A stretch of 64,000 nt of DNA from Streptomyces marianii (GCF_005795905.1 NZ_VAWE01000005.1:3836-67835); one strand, 5' to 3'. Counted from the stretch's first letter, positions 42,259 to 51,354 are shown. Notes: a model not told the origin generated them from the letters alone. A program made the numbers and translations.

Positions 42259-43425
42259 TTGCGTGCCTTTCCTGTCAGATTGCCCTCTGGCGTGCGGTAT
42301 TGGACGGTCGTCGATGACGGCTACGAGGTCGTGTTCATCGCTGATCAGTGGCTGAGGTTCTTGCGGTTCGGCCGAAGCCGTTCCGAGTTGACGACGAAGG
42401 CGTACGCCGGCGGCATAGCGCTGTACCTGCGGTGGTGCCGGTCAACCGGGCGCGAATGGTCCGTCGCTGCGCGGGACCTGGGCCTGTTCATGGTCTGGCT
42501 GAAGTACACGCCGTCCTCGCTGGATGACGATCCGGCGCCGGTGGTGCTGGGGCCGGGCGCCGACCCGGCTCGCAAAGAGCGGAGGGTCAACGGCGTCCTG
42601 GCGGCGGTGCGGGGGCTGCTGTCCTACGCGGTGTCGGTCGGTGAGGCACCGAGGTCGGTGCTCGGGCAGATCTACGAGCTGGCGGACAGCCGGGACCTGC
42701 CGGTGGAGGCCCAGGGCGAGGATTCCGGCCTGACCTACCGGCTGCGAGCTGTCCACCGGAGCCAGGAGCCGGAAGCCGAGGTGGACCGGGCCACCGACGA
42801 AGAGCTGGTGGCGATGTTCCTGGAGTGCCGCAATGCCCGTGACCGGCTGATCGTGCTGCTGCTCGGCCGGGTCGGGCTGCGCCGCGGCCAGGCGGCCGGT
42901 CTGCACCGCAGTGACTGTCACCTGCTTCCCGATTCGCGGGCGCTGGGCTGCGACTACAGCGGCGCTCACCTCCACGTCCGGCGACGGGAGAACAGCAACC
43001 GGGCGTGGTCGAAGTCGAAGCAGGCCTGGACACAGCCGTTGGACTTCCTGGTGGTCCAGGCTTTCGACCAGTACATCGACGAGCGACACGAAATACTCGG
43101 GGCGGGCGGCAGCGACTTCCTCCTGGTGAACCTGTTCCGTGAGCCGCTGGGGGCGCCGATGCCGCCGGACGCGCTGGGCGAGTTGTTCGAGCGGCTGAGC
43201 CAGCGGGCCGGGCTGTCGCGGAAGGTCGGTCCCCACATGGCCCGCCGGGCCTTTGGCAGCAACGTTGCGGACGCCGGCGGGTCGGTGGACGAAGTGCAGG
43301 CCCTGCTCGGCCAGACCCACCCGGAGTCGCCCAGGCCCTACCTGATCCCCGACCGGGCCCGATTGCGCGAGGCGATCGAGCGCGTTCCCTCCCCGCGGTC
43401 CCTGCACGGGACGGGGGAGAAGTGA
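42259..43425 (+). CDS. tnpA: TnpA-type tyrosine recombinase
   Basis: 388 aa from TTG 42259 (GGAG 5 nt upstream); GTG 42208 in the same frame is an alternative. R in GRVGLRRGQAAG (~206), HMARR (~326) with the second R, H in LLGQTHPESPRPY and the final Y nucleophile (~361). The stop overlaps tnpB (GTGA). Confidence 0.85.
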   Translation: MRAFPVRLPSGVRYWTVVDDGYEVVFIADQWLRFLRFGRSRSELTTKAYAGGIALYLRWCRSTGREWSVAARDLGLFMVWLKYTPSSLDDDPAPVVLGPGADPARKERRVNGVLAAVRGLLSYAVSVGEAPRSVLGQIYELADSRDLPVEAQGEDSGLTYRLRAVHRSQEPEAEVDRATDEELVAMFLECRNARDRLIVLLLGRVGLRRGQAAGLHRSDCHLLPDSRALGCDYSGAHLHVRRRENSNRAWSKSKQAWTQPLDFLVVQAFDQYIDERHEILGAGGSDFLLVNLFREPLGAPMPPDALGELFERLSQRAGLSRKVGPHMARRAFGSNVADAGGSVDEVQALLGQTHPESPRPYLIPDRARLREAIERVPSPRSLHGTGEK

Positions 43426-45914
43426 TCGGGACACCTCTGCCGCTGGCCCATGAGCTGCAGGACCTGCGGACCCAGGTCATCATCGACGCCTTGGACGCCG
43501 AGTTCCTGAGCCTGGTGAGCTGGGACTGGGAGTCGCGTGTCGTGCGCTACCCCAAGGTCCATCCGGTGCTGGGCATGCCGGACTGCGAAATCCCCGGCTG
43601 CACGAAGGGCACCCCGCTTGGCGAACCGGTCTGTGTCGGCTGCATCGGCCGCTGGCGGCGCTCCGGCCTGTCCTTCGAGGACTTCGCCGCGGTCCCGAGG
43701 GAGAGTGCCTATCACCGTTCCGACGGGCAGATCCTCTGTCGTGTCCCGGGCTGTCAGCGGCCGCCCCGGCTGGTCACGCATGGTCTTTGCACCGCTCACC
43801 AGGCGCGCTGGCACAGCTCGTCCGAGCTGACCGTAGAAGACTTCCTGCGCAACTCCCCGCAGCAGGGGCTGCCCGGGTTCGGGCCCTGCCAGGTCGCCGC
43901 CTGCTACCGGCTGCGCGGCTCAGAGCGGACCCGCTACTGCGAGGTCCACCGAGGCCGCCTCAACCGCGAACGGCGGTCGGGGACCTTCGACGGCGACGAG
44001 GAACGGTGGCGCCTGACGTCGTCGTCGGTGCCGGTCAACCGCGAAGTCAGCCTGCGCGGGCTGCCTGACCGGCTGGTCGCCGAGCTCCTCTACTGCCTTC
44101 AGGTCCGCACCGCCCGGGAGGCGAAGACCAAGGATCACCGGATGCGGCACATCAGCGATCAACTGCGTCTGTTCCAGGTCCCGAGCCTGGAGACGCTGGG
44201 AGAGGACGACCTGATCCGCGCGGGGATGGTCGATGACCTTCGGATGATCATCCGTGGTGCACAGACCGCGCTGCGCAGGCTGGGGGCGACTGCGGAGACC
44301 GAGCGGCTCAAGGACGTCTGGGACCTGTTCGTCTTCGGGCACCACGGCACGCTCACGTTCAGCCGGATCCACCAGCGTCCCCTGCGGGAGGCGGTCAAGG
44401 TCTGGGCCTATGACGAACTCCCTCGGCGTCGCGGGCGGCATGTCGCCAGTTCCATGCAGAACATGATCCGCGGCATGGAGCAGCTCTCGGACAGCCTGCG
44501 GCTGCAGCGGGACGACGCGGGGCATGCACTTCGGCTTCTGGGCCGCACGGACATGGTCAGCTTCTGCAACCGCGTCGCGTTCCTCACCGAGACCGGCGTC
44601 TTCGGGGCTCACCACCGGGTCAATGTGATCCGATACGTCCGCAGAATCGTGAACCGGATCCGTGTCCTGGGTCTCACCGGCCCCGGCCAGATGCTGGAGG
44701 GCCTGCCGGCGGACTTCTCCCTGTCCATGGAGGACATCCCCGACGAGCCCGAGGACACCGAGGCCGGACGGGACCTGCCGGACGAGGTGATGCGGGAGCT
44801 CTGTGACAACTTCGATCTGCTGGAGAAGATGAGCAACCGCGAGTACCGCGTCGCGGCCGAGCTCCTTGTCGACACCGGCCGGCGGCCGGACGAGATCAGC
44901 ACGCTGGCGCTGGAGTGCCTGGGCAAGGACCCGGACGGGACCTTGGTCCTGATCTATGACAACTCCAAGAACTACCGGCTGGGCCGTCGTCTGCCGATCG
45001 CGAAGGCGACCGCCGCCGTGATCACTGCGCAGCAGGAGCGGGTCCGTGAGCGCTTCCCTGGCACCCCGGCCGACAAGCTCAAGCTGCTGCCGAGCCCGGT
45101 GGCCAACCCCGCGGGAACGAAGCCGATCGGTTCGATCGGTGACGCCCACCGGGCCTGGGTCAACGCGCTTCCCGACATCATGATTCCGGTCGTCGTCGAG
45201 GTCGACGGGCAGCTGGTGACGAAGCTGCTGCCGTTCGACAAGTCCAAGATCTTTCCCTACGCCTACCGGCACTCCTTCGCTCAGCGCCACGCGGACGCCA
45301 ACGTCGACCCCGACGTGCTCATGGATTTGATGGACCATCGTGAACTCTCCACAACTCAGGGCTATTATCGGGTCAGCCAGGAGCGACGCCGTGAGGCGGT
45401 CGACCGGGTCACCGCGTTGCAGTTCGACCGCCGCGGCACCCGCGTCTGGCGCAAAGCCCAAGGACTTCTGGACTCCGAGCACGTACGGCGGGCCATCGGC
45501 GAAGTCGCCACGGCCTACGGCATCTGCCTGGAACCCCACAACGTCGCGGCCGGCGGCCAGAGCTGCCCGCTCCGCTTCCGCTGCATCGGCTGCGACCACT
45601 TCCGCACTGACGTCTCCTACCTGCCTGACCTGGAGCGATACCTCTCTGATCTCCTCCGCAGCCGGGAGCGGCTGATGTCGGCCTTCGAAGCCGACGACTG
45701 GGCCCGCAGCGAAGCGATGCCCTCCGAGGAGGAGATCAGCCGGGTCCGCCGTCTGATCAACCGGGTCAAGGCGGACTTGGACGACCTCTCGGACGAAGAA
45801 CGTGCCCAGATCGAAGAAGCCGTCGCCGTGGTCCGCCGCGGCCGCTCAGTGATGCTGGGCATGCCCCGCGTCGGCCAGCCACTTCCCGACGTCAGGCCCT
45901 GGAGGCTTCCGTGA
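43422..45914 (+). CDS. tnpB: TnpB-type large tyrosine recombinase
   Basis: 830 aa from GTG 43422. Two N-terminal zinc-like repeats (CEIPGC..CVGC and CRVPGC..CTAH) followed by a third (CQVAACY..C). Catalytic R in DTGRRPDEIS (~487), RHSFAQRH (~616), H in MDHRELSTTQGYY and a Y just after. A C-terminal CPLRFRCIGCDH Cys cluster. Stop overlaps tnpC. Acts with TnpA on the inverted repeats. Confidence 0.88.
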   Translation: MIGTPLPLAHELQDLRTQVIIDALDAEFLSLVSWDWESRVVRYPKVHPVLGMPDCEIPGCTKGTPLGEPVCVGCIGRWRRSGLSFEDFAAVPRESAYHRSDGQILCRVPGCQRPPRLVTHGLCTAHQARWHSSSELTVEDFLRNSPQQGLPGFGPCQVAACYRLRGSERTRYCEVHRGRLNRERRSGTFDGDEERWRLTSSSVPVNREVSLRGLPDRLVAELLYCLQVRTAREAKTKDHRMRHISDQLRLFQVPSLETLGEDDLIRAGMVDDLRMIIRGAQTALRRLGATAETERLKDVWDLFVFGHHGTLTFSRIHQRPLREAVKVWAYDELPRRRGRHVASSMQNMIRGMEQLSDSLRLQRDDAGHALRLLGRTDMVSFCNRVAFLTETGVFGAHHRVNVIRYVRRIVNRIRVLGLTGPGQMLEGLPADFSLSMEDIPDEPEDTEAGRDLPDEVMRELCDNFDLLEKMSNREYRVAAELLVDTGRRPDEISTLALECLGKDPDGTLVLIYDNSKNYRLGRRLPIAKATAAVITAQQERVRERFPGTPADKLKLLPSPVANPAGTKPIGSIGDAHRAWVNALPDIMIPVVVEVDGQLVTKLLPFDKSKIFPYAYRHSFAQRHADANVDPDVLMDLMDHRELSTTQGYYRVSQERRREAVDRVTALQFDRRGTRVWRKAQGLLDSEHVRRAIGEVATAYGICLEPHNVAAGGQSCPLRFRCIGCDHFRTDVSYLPDLERYLSDLLRSRERLMSAFEADDWARSEAMPSEEEISRVRRLINRVKADLDDLSDEERAQIEEAVAVVRRGRSVMLGMPRVGQPLPDVRPWRLP

Positions 45915-46435
45915 TCCCTGCTATGCGCGACGGCCGGCAGGCCGACACCGAGCGGCGCCGCCAGCGGGTTGCCACCGCGGTGAAGAACGCCGCGAGGAAC
46001 GGCACGCCCATCAGCGTCTCGGCCATCGCCCGGCAAGCCGGAGTCGATCGCAGCTTCCTCTATCGTCACCGCGACTTGCTGGAGGTCGTGCACGCGGCCG
46101 AGCTCGAACCTGCGGCTCAAGACCCGGCAGGCACTTCACCAGTGAGCCGGGCCTCGCTCCAAGCCGATCTCGCGAACGCTCAGGCTCGCAACACCCGACT
46201 TGCCGCCCGCGTCCAGCAGTTGGAGAAGCGGTTGTCGCAGGTGCTGGGGACTCAGGCATGGCAGGAGTCAGGGCTCGGGGCTCCAGCGGACATCGACGAG
46301 CTCCAGCGGAAGATCACGAGACTGGAGCAGCGCAACGTCGAACTGGCCTCCGCGTTGGAGGAGGCCCGATCCGATCTCGATGCCGCGCGGGCGGCCAACC
46401 GGGACCTGACGAGAGCGCTGAACCAACGCGGCTGA
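45911..46435 (+). CDS. tnpC: TnpC-like DUF6262 DNA-binding protein
   Basis: 174 aa from GTG 45911. N-terminal HTH (ISVSAIARQAGVDRSFLYRH) and a long C-terminal coiled coil (LARQ...RNTRLAARVQQLEKRL, LEQRNVELASALEEARSDL). Matches DUF6262, the TnpC position of Tn554-like trios, where it directs orientation and efficiency of transposition. It converges on the methyltransferase gene. Confidence 0.85.
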   Translation: MIPAMRDGRQADTERRRQRVATAVKNAARNGTPISVSAIARQAGVDRSFLYRHRDLLEVVHAAELEPAAQDPAGTSPVSRASLQADLANAQARNTRLAARVQQLEKRLSQVLGTQAWQESGLGAPADIDELQRKITRLEQRNVELASALEEARSDLDAARAANRDLTRALNQRG

Positions 46436-46442
46436 GGCGGTC

Positions 46443-46483
46443 CAGGTTGTCGCGTGCCGTCGAAGGCGGCACGCGACAACCTG
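46443..46483. terminator. Terminator between tnpC and methyltransferase
   Basis: Perfect 17-bp stem CAGGTTGTCGCGTGCCG / CGGCACGCGACAACCTG, 7-nt loop, midway between two convergent genes. Confidence 0.88.
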
Positions 46484-46485
46484 AA

Positions 46486-47127
46486 TCACTTCCCTGCACG
46501 CATCAGCAGATGCCCCCGGCGAAACCGTTCTCCCTCGCATGGCTCACGCAGCATCCGGCCGACCTCGGTGAAGCCGGCCGCACCGGCCAGCCCTGCAAGG
46601 TCGTCGATCGGCCATCGGTAGGCTGTCGTCACCTTGTGGTCGAACGCCGTGGTCGGCTCACCTTCCGACTCGAAGAAGGCGAGCAGAAGAGTTCCGTCGG
46701 GCACGAGTACCCGATGGAACTCGGCGAAGTACGCCTGCACGTCCTTCGGTGGGGCGTGAATGATCGAGTACCAGGACACGATGCCTTGCAACTGGCCATC
46801 GGCCAGGTCGAGGGCATCCATGGAACCGACCTCGAACCGCAGGTCCGGGTATGTCTCCCGCGCGAGATCGATCATCACCGGCGACAAGTCGACGCCGAAG
46901 ACGTCCAGCCCCAGATCCCGCAGGTGTGCGGTGACAGGTCCAGGGCCGCATCCCAGCTCGGCGACGGGCCCGGAGCCGGCGGCCCGCACAGCTTCGGCGA
47001 ACGCGGCGAGCACCGCGCGATCCAGCGGAAGAGTGTTGAGGTCGTCGCGTGGCAATTCGGCATAGAGAACGGCGACGGCATCGTAGGCATCAGCTGTCGC
47101 ACCGTGATACGAGGAAAGTTCAGTCAC
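46486..47127 (-). CDS. Class I SAM methyltransferase (element 2 cargo)
   Basis: 213 aa from GTG 47127. Motif I VAELGCGPGPVTAHLRD, motif II FGVDLSPVMIDLA, GSMDALDLADGQLQGIVSWY, and LVPDGTLLLAFFES. It faces the recombinase genes exactly as in element 1, but is a different methyltransferase subtype (YhjD-like, SSYHGATADAYDAVA). Substrate unknown; lacks a nucleic-acid methylase motif. Confidence 0.85.
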   Translation of the reverse strand: MTELSSYHGATADAYDAVAVLYAELPRDDLNTLPLDRAVLAAFAEAVRAAGSGPVAELGCGPGPVTAHLRDLGLDVFGVDLSPVMIDLARETYPDLRFEVGSMDALDLADGQLQGIVSWYSIIHAPPKDVQAYFAEFHRVLVPDGTLLLAFFESEGEPTTAFDHKVTTAYRWPIDDLAGLAGAAGFTEVGRMLREPCEGERFRRGHLLMRAGK

Positions 47128-47295
47128 AAGCGAGGACCCTAGAGCCTTCCTGACGCTGACGGCTGGCTATCGGACAGGCCCACTGGCGACTGCTCGAAGC
47201 GACAGTGGCGCCACATGTGTTGCACACGATAGTGTCGCTCGCACCGGCGCTGAGCTGCACAAAGTGGTCCCCACTCGCCTCGCGCCACACGGTTA

Positions 47296-47307
47296 CCCCC
47301 AGAGAAG
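47296..47307 (-). repeat. Right terminal inverted repeat of element 2
   Basis: CCCCCAGAGAAG, perfect match to the left repeat in inverted orientation. Confidence 0.9.
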
Positions 47308-47310
47308 TGC

Positions 47311-47421
47311 GCAGACCGATTTGGCTTCCTCGATCTGCAGCAGGGCCGGGCCGGTGTTGCCGATCGGGAAGAAGAGCTCCGGGTCTTCCTCGCGGCAGAC
47401 GGCGTTGTGTCGCCAGTCCAT
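47311..47421 (-). pseudogene. 5' half of the split whiB gene
   Basis: 37 codons from ATG 47421, with an ideal GGAGG site. MDWRHNAVCREEDPELFFPI and the following GNTGPALLQIEEAKSVC carry the first two Fe-S cysteines. The original frame stops within the element shortly after codon 41. Together with 41984-42127 it rebuilds a WhiB of 84 aa. Confidence 0.92.
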
Positions 47422-47547
47422 GGTTTTCCTCCGTCGTTGTCGTGCGTGCGTCAGGGAAGTTGGGGTGCCAAGCCGGGGCGGGCCGAAGTGATCGCGGCCG
47501 CTGGCTGCGGAAGACCTTCTCCGCACCCGCCCGCGGCGGCGTGCGCG

Positions 47548-48030
47548 CTACTCAGCGAGGTGGCAGCGGATCTGCTTGCCGATCAGCGAGTGCTCGATGG
47601 TCCAGCCGGGGGCGAGCAGATCCAGCAGGGCCAGGCCCCGTCCGGAAGTCGCCTGGTCGCTGTCCATCGGCGTCTCGCTGCGGTGCGGCAGCAGCTCCGG
47701 AGCCGGGTCGTGCACGTTCACCGCGATACCGAGCGCGGTGACGTACACCTCGATCACCAGCGGCACTGCCGGGCCACAGGCCCGCACCGCGTTGCCGACC
47801 AGCTCGGAGAGGACCAGTTGCGCGGTGGCGGCGGCCTCGCGGTCGGCCCCGTACGACATCAGCACCGACGCGGCCAGGCGGCGGACGGTGCTGAGGGCGT
47901 GCTCGGAGGCGGTGACGTGGGCGGTGAAGCCCCGGTCGCGGTGGCGCAGGTACAGGCCCGGGACGGAGGCCGGCAGCACCGGCCGCTCCGTGAACATCAC
48001 GCCGGTGCCGAAGGTGGTCGGGGCGCTCAC
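47548..48030 (-). CDS. ATP-binding anti-sigma-type (HATPase) protein
   Basis: 160 aa from GTG 48030, GTGA-coupled to the upstream gene. N-box AQLVLSELVGNAVRACG, then VNVHDPAPELLP and TSGRGLALLDLLAPGW (G1/G2 boxes) of the RsbW/SpoIIAB-type kinase family. May act as an anti-sigma or regulatory kinase. First functional gene upstream of the broken whiB, so the pair was probably regulated together. Confidence 0.82.
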   Translation of the reverse strand: MSAPTTFGTGVMFTERPVLPASVPGLYLRHRDRGFTAHVTASEHALSTVRRLAASVLMSYGADREAAATAQLVLSELVGNAVRACGPAVPLVIEVYVTALGIAVNVHDPAPELLPHRSETPMDSDQATSGRGLALLDLLAPGWTIEHSLIGKQIRCHLAE

Positions 48031-48368
48031 CGCGTCCCGCCGCCGTTCGTGTTCGCCGGCGTCCCGTCGGCCTCTCGGACCAGGTGGTCCGACGTGGTCC
48101 ACACCGAGCCGACCGCGAAGGGCTCGGCTCCGGGCCGCAGTCGGTCCTGAACGATCAGGGCCCACTGGGCGCAGCGCCGGTTGAGCAGCTCGCGCGCCCG
48201 CTTCGGGTCGCGGATCACGGCCAGGACCTCGAAGGCCCCGTCCTGGTTGGTGTAGATCGCGCCCTCGAGGCGGGGGCCGATCTGGGCGTCGACGACGCGG
48301 CGCAGGCCCTCGAGGATCTCGGGGTCGCTGACGCCGGACGACGGCGGAGATGCCATCATGGAAGCCAA
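48027..48368 (-). CDS. Hypothetical protein upstream of the HATPase gene
   Basis: 113 aa. TTG 48368 is favoured (GAAGGAG 7 nt upstream); ATGs at 48359 and 48356 are closer but have no site. Helical; LEGAIYTNQDGAFEVLAVIR suggests a small sensor-like fold. Starts the leftward operon. Confidence 0.6.
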   Translation of the reverse strand: MASMMASPPSSGVSDPEILEGLRRVVDAQIGPRLEGAIYTNQDGAFEVLAVIRDPKRARELLNRRCAQWALIVQDRLRPGAEPFAVGSVWTTSDHLVREADGTPANTNGGGTR

Positions 48369-48416
48369 GGTCGTACTCCTTCTGACTGCTCTGGTGAGTG
48401 GGTGAAGCGACCGACA

Positions 48417-48445
48417 ACGGCCCCGGGGTGCGATCCCGGGGCCGT
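48417..48445. terminator. Hairpin upstream of the backbone operon
   Basis: Perfect 11-bp stem ACGGCCCCGGG / CCCGGGGCCGT, 7-nt loop. It sits 50 bp 5' of the leftward operon, so it may be an attenuator or end a transcript from the right. Confidence 0.6.
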
Positions 48446-48449
48446 CACC

Positions 48450-49106
48450 GTTTGTTGAGGCCGGTCCTGCTGGCCCCCTGCCGTTGCCGCCCCGGTCGTG
48501 GCGGACAGCAGCGACAGGCAGCGCAGGAACTGCTGCGGTAGCGCGGACCCTTCCGCCGCGCCTGACCACCTTTCGTCCGGGAGGTGGCGTGCCCGCGATC
48601 ACTGGCTCACCTGCCGGATCGTGCGATAACTCCGCTTACCGGCTGGGGGCTTTCGTCGCGCAACCGCCGCATGGTGCAAGGTGCGGGGGCGGGTGATCGC
48701 TCGGCCCACGCGGCAGCCGAACCAGACCGGGGTCTGACTTGCTGCCGCTCCATGGCACGAAGCAGAGTCGCTCTCACTCCCCCGCCTCGCACCGCCGTTC
48801 ACGGTGACCGGGATTTCTGGCTCCGGCCTGCCCTTCTGATGCATCCCAACGAGCCCCGCAAGGGCCCGCGCGCCGGTTACCTCCCCACCCCTGCGCTCAA
48901 GCCGCCGTCAAGGGGCTTCAGCGATCGAGGGCTTCGCGGGGGTCGTCACCCAGCGGTCCGCATCTCCAGTTCTCAAGCAACGAGCGCTTCCTTGGCCCCC
49001 TCCCGTGGGAGAGCAACGTCCGGGCGCACTTTCGAAGTTAGTCGCACTGTAAGTGCTAGTCAACAGTCCGAGTGCTATCTAGCACTAGAAGGCTTAGTGT
49101 GAGAAT
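48450..49106. other. Long intergenic stretch without supported gene
   Basis: About 650 bp. Open frames exist on both strands but lack ribosome sites, codon logic or family signals. It ends in the operator-like repeats at 49052-49086 next to the rightward monooxygenase operon. Confidence 0.5.
49052..49086 (+). promoter_or_regulatory. Operator-like AGTGCTA repeats
   Basis: AGTGCTAG at 49052, then the palindrome AGTGCTA-TC-TAGCACT at 49071-49086. They lie 60 bp upstream of the monooxygenase start in the promoter zone, the usual place for a GntR or XRE operator. The XRE gene of this operon is a candidate binder. Confidence 0.65.
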
Positions 49107-49145
49107 GTGTCCGTGACACAGCGACTGAGAGAGGGAGGCAGCCCC

Positions 49146-49472
49146 GTGCCCAGCGGATTTGCACTGACAGTGCGGTTCACCCTGCGAGACGCCGAAGCTG
49201 CCCAGCAGTTCGATGAGCTGGTGGCACGTACCGCCACCGGCATCCGCGAGGAGCCGGGCACGCTCGTCTACGCCGTGCACGAGCCGGTCGACGAACCGCT
49301 GGTGCGGGTCTTCTACGAGCTCTACGCCGACCGTGCCGCCTTCCAGGCACACGAGGATCAGGCGCACACCAAGCACTTCCTCGCCGCGCGCGAGCAGTAC
49401 CTGGCCAACACCGAGGTGATGTTCCTCAACGAGCTGGAAGGTCTCAGCAAGCGCCCCGGGTTGGAGGGGTGA
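49146..49472 (+). CDS. ABM-type (quinol) monooxygenase
   Basis: 108 aa from GTG 49146 (GGGAGG, 7 nt). GTG 49107 is an alternative. FALTVRFTLRDAEAAQQFDE, REEPGTLVYAVHEPVDEPLV and VFYELYADRAAFQAHEDQAH are the antibiotic biosynthesis monooxygenase fold, including the H of QAHTKHF. The family oxidises quinols without cofactor. Coupled by GTGA to the XRE gene. Confidence 0.85.
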   Translation: MPSGFALTVRFTLRDAEAAQQFDELVARTATGIREEPGTLVYAVHEPVDEPLVRVFYELYADRAAFQAHEDQAHTKHFLAAREQYLANTEVMFLNELEGLSKRPGLEG

Positions 49473-50728
49473 TGAAGCCGACGGGGAGGGACGTCGATCC
49501 GAACGATCGAGCGTTCGGGCAGCGCGTCCAGAAGTTCCGCAAGGAGCGTGGCCGTACCCAGGCCGAACTCGCGGCAGCTCTCGGCAAGACGAGTAGCTGG
49601 ATGTCGCAGGTCGAACGGGGCGTTCAGCCGGTACAACGTGTCGACCTGCTCCAACAGCTTGCAGACGAGCTGGGTGTGTCCGTTCAGCAGCTACGTCCCG
49701 GCGCTCCGGCTGACCGTGGCGGGGAGTCATCGGCTCCCGCCCCGCTCGCGCTGTCCAACGACCTGGATGAGACCCGTCGACTGATCTCCGGTCACCCGGC
49801 TCTTCGCACACTGCTGTCCGGGCCGGCCGGGGACGAAGGCAGACCCGTGGAGGCGCTGCGCCGTGACGTCGACGATCTGTGGGAACTGACTCACGCGGGG
49901 CGCCTGGCTCAGGTCAGCCTCCTGGCGGTGGACCTGCTCCCTGCCCTCGAACACTCCGCGCGTACGGCTACGGAGCAGCAGCAGACCGAGCTGTACCTGC
50001 TGCTCTCCCGGGCCTACCAGGCGCTGTCGGCGGCGTTCGTCCGGCAAGACGAAGCCGACGCCGCCTGGGTCGCGGCCGATCGTGCTGTCTTCGCCGCAGA
50101 ACGGTCCGGCGACCCGCTGCACGTCTGTGCTGGCGTCTTCCGAATGGTCCAGGCATTCGTTCGGCTTCGAAGCCTCGGTCAGGCCGAGCACGCGGCGCGC
50201 ACGGCCATCGACGCGCTGGAGGAACACGGCAGCGATTCGCCGCAAGCCCTGTCCGTCTTGGGTTCCCTTCACCTGGTCCTGGCGCTGGTGCACGCACGCG
50301 CCGGCGCCCGGTCCGAGGCCAAGACCGAGATCGCCAAGGCCCGCGACATCGCTGCTCAACTGGGCGAGAACCGAAACGACTTCAATCTGGAGTTCGGCCC
50401 GGTCAACGTCGAGATCCAAGCGGTGAGCACTGCCGTCGATCTCGGCGACGCCGGCGAAGCCCTGGACATCGGCCTCAGCATCAACGCCGACGACCTGTCG
50501 CCCGAACGCCAAGGTCGGTTGCTGATGGACCTGGGGCGAGCACACGCGCAGAGGCGACACGGCGGCGAAGCCCTCGACTGCCTGCTGCGCGCAGAAGTAG
50601 TCGCCCCGGAGACGATCCAGACCCACCAAGCTGCCCGCGCAACCATTCGTGAACTGGTCCTCATCGCTGGCCCAAATGCCCCGCGAGAGCTGCTTGAACT
50701 GGCAGAACGAGCCGACGCCCTCGACTAG
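49469..50728 (+). CDS. XRE-family regulator with TPR-like body
   Basis: 419 aa from GTG 49469. HTH: FGQRVQKFRKERGRTQAELA and KTSSWMSQVERGVQPVQRVDL. The remaining ~320 aa are TPR-like helices (LAQVSLLAVDLLPALEHSAR). Such Streptomyces regulators often control adjacent genes and may sense small molecules. Followed by a terminator. Confidence 0.88.
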   Translation: MMKPTGRDVDPNDRAFGQRVQKFRKERGRTQAELAAALGKTSSWMSQVERGVQPVQRVDLLQQLADELGVSVQQLRPGAPADRGGESSAPAPLALSNDLDETRRLISGHPALRTLLSGPAGDEGRPVEALRRDVDDLWELTHAGRLAQVSLLAVDLLPALEHSARTATEQQQTELYLLLSRAYQALSAAFVRQDEADAAWVAADRAVFAAERSGDPLHVCAGVFRMVQAFVRLRSLGQAEHAARTAIDALEEHGSDSPQALSVLGSLHLVLALVHARAGARSEAKTEIAKARDIAAQLGENRNDFNLEFGPVNVEIQAVSTAVDLGDAGEALDIGLSINADDLSPERQGRLLMDLGRAHAQRRHGGEALDCLLRAEVVAPETIQTHQAARATIRELVLIAGPNAPRELLELAERADALD

Positions 50729-50766
50729 GACAAAGACCCTTGCTGACGTACTCGTCTTCCGCCTCG

Positions 50767-50815
50767 GGAGCTGCAGACTGCCCCCACGTGTGGGCAGAGC
50801 AGCCTGCAGCTCCCA
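50767..50815. terminator. Terminator after the XRE gene
   Basis: Outer stem GGGAGCTGCAG / CTGCAGCTCCC with a second hairpin (GCCCCCAC/GTGTGGGC) inside. Serves the rightward operon and the leftward gene at 50851. Confidence 0.8.
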
Positions 50816-50850
50816 GAGCATGTGGCCCCGAAGACCGACGGACACGGCGC

Positions 50851-51129
50851 TCACCGGCCCCGCCTGCTAGAAGGGGCCAGCAGGGCCTTCACAATCAGGC
50901 CGACCGCGCTGCCGCTCGCCAGGGTGGTGATGACGTCCCGTATCACCACGAGCAGCACCGAAACGACCAGGCCGACGGTAAGGACGACGGTGATGCGTAC
51001 GACCACCGCGCCACGGGATCCGCGCAGCCGTGGGCCTTCTTGGGTTCTCGCGCAGGTGCATGGGTGGGTATGGGCCAGCTCAGCGTTGGTGGCGGTGAGA
51101 TTGATCTGCCGTCCGTGTGCATCGAACAT
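50851..51129 (-). CDS. Small membrane protein
   Basis: 92 aa from ATG 51129 (GGGGGGAG upstream). Basic N-terminus with PCTCARTQ, one long hydrophobic helix (VRITVVLTVGLVVSVLLVVI) and a second amphipathic one. Unknown function. Confidence 0.65.
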   Translation of the reverse strand: MFDAHGRQINLTATNAELAHTHPCTCARTQEGPRLRGSRGAVVVRITVVLTVGLVVSVLLVVIRDVITTLASGSAVGLIVKALLAPSSRRGR

Positions 51130-51354
51130 GGCGCTCCCCCCTTCCTCGCGGGATCGAAGTGACGTGAACTTGTCGATCACCACGGTCCGTTGGGGGAGCA
51201 TGACCAGACGAGGTCCCTCAGCGGCCCGGTCCGGGACCTAGACCGGACATGAACCGGACCAGAGGGGGACCAGGCCGTATGCCCTGCTGATTTGCAGTCG
51301 TCGCCGCATGACACTGAGGTCCGCAGAGCACGATTTCGTGACTCGGGAGGAGCG

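Larger units (their letters stand above)
42129..47307. mobile_element. Tn554-like three-gene transposon with methyltransferase cargo
   Basis: About 5.2 kb with perfect 12-bp terminal inverted repeats CTTCTCTGGGGG (42129-42140) and CCCCCAGAGAAG (47296-47307). Genes: tnpA-tnpB-tnpC rightward, all coupled, then a leftward methyltransferase. It is inserted in whiB between the second and third cysteine codons, with 1-3 bp of uncertain core on each side. No target duplication, as expected for tyrosine-recombinase transposons. Confidence 0.92.

Noticed and set aside
48584..49102. 172-aa rightward frame before the monooxygenase gene
   Set aside because: Composition is unlike a protein, it has no family signal and it covers the operator.
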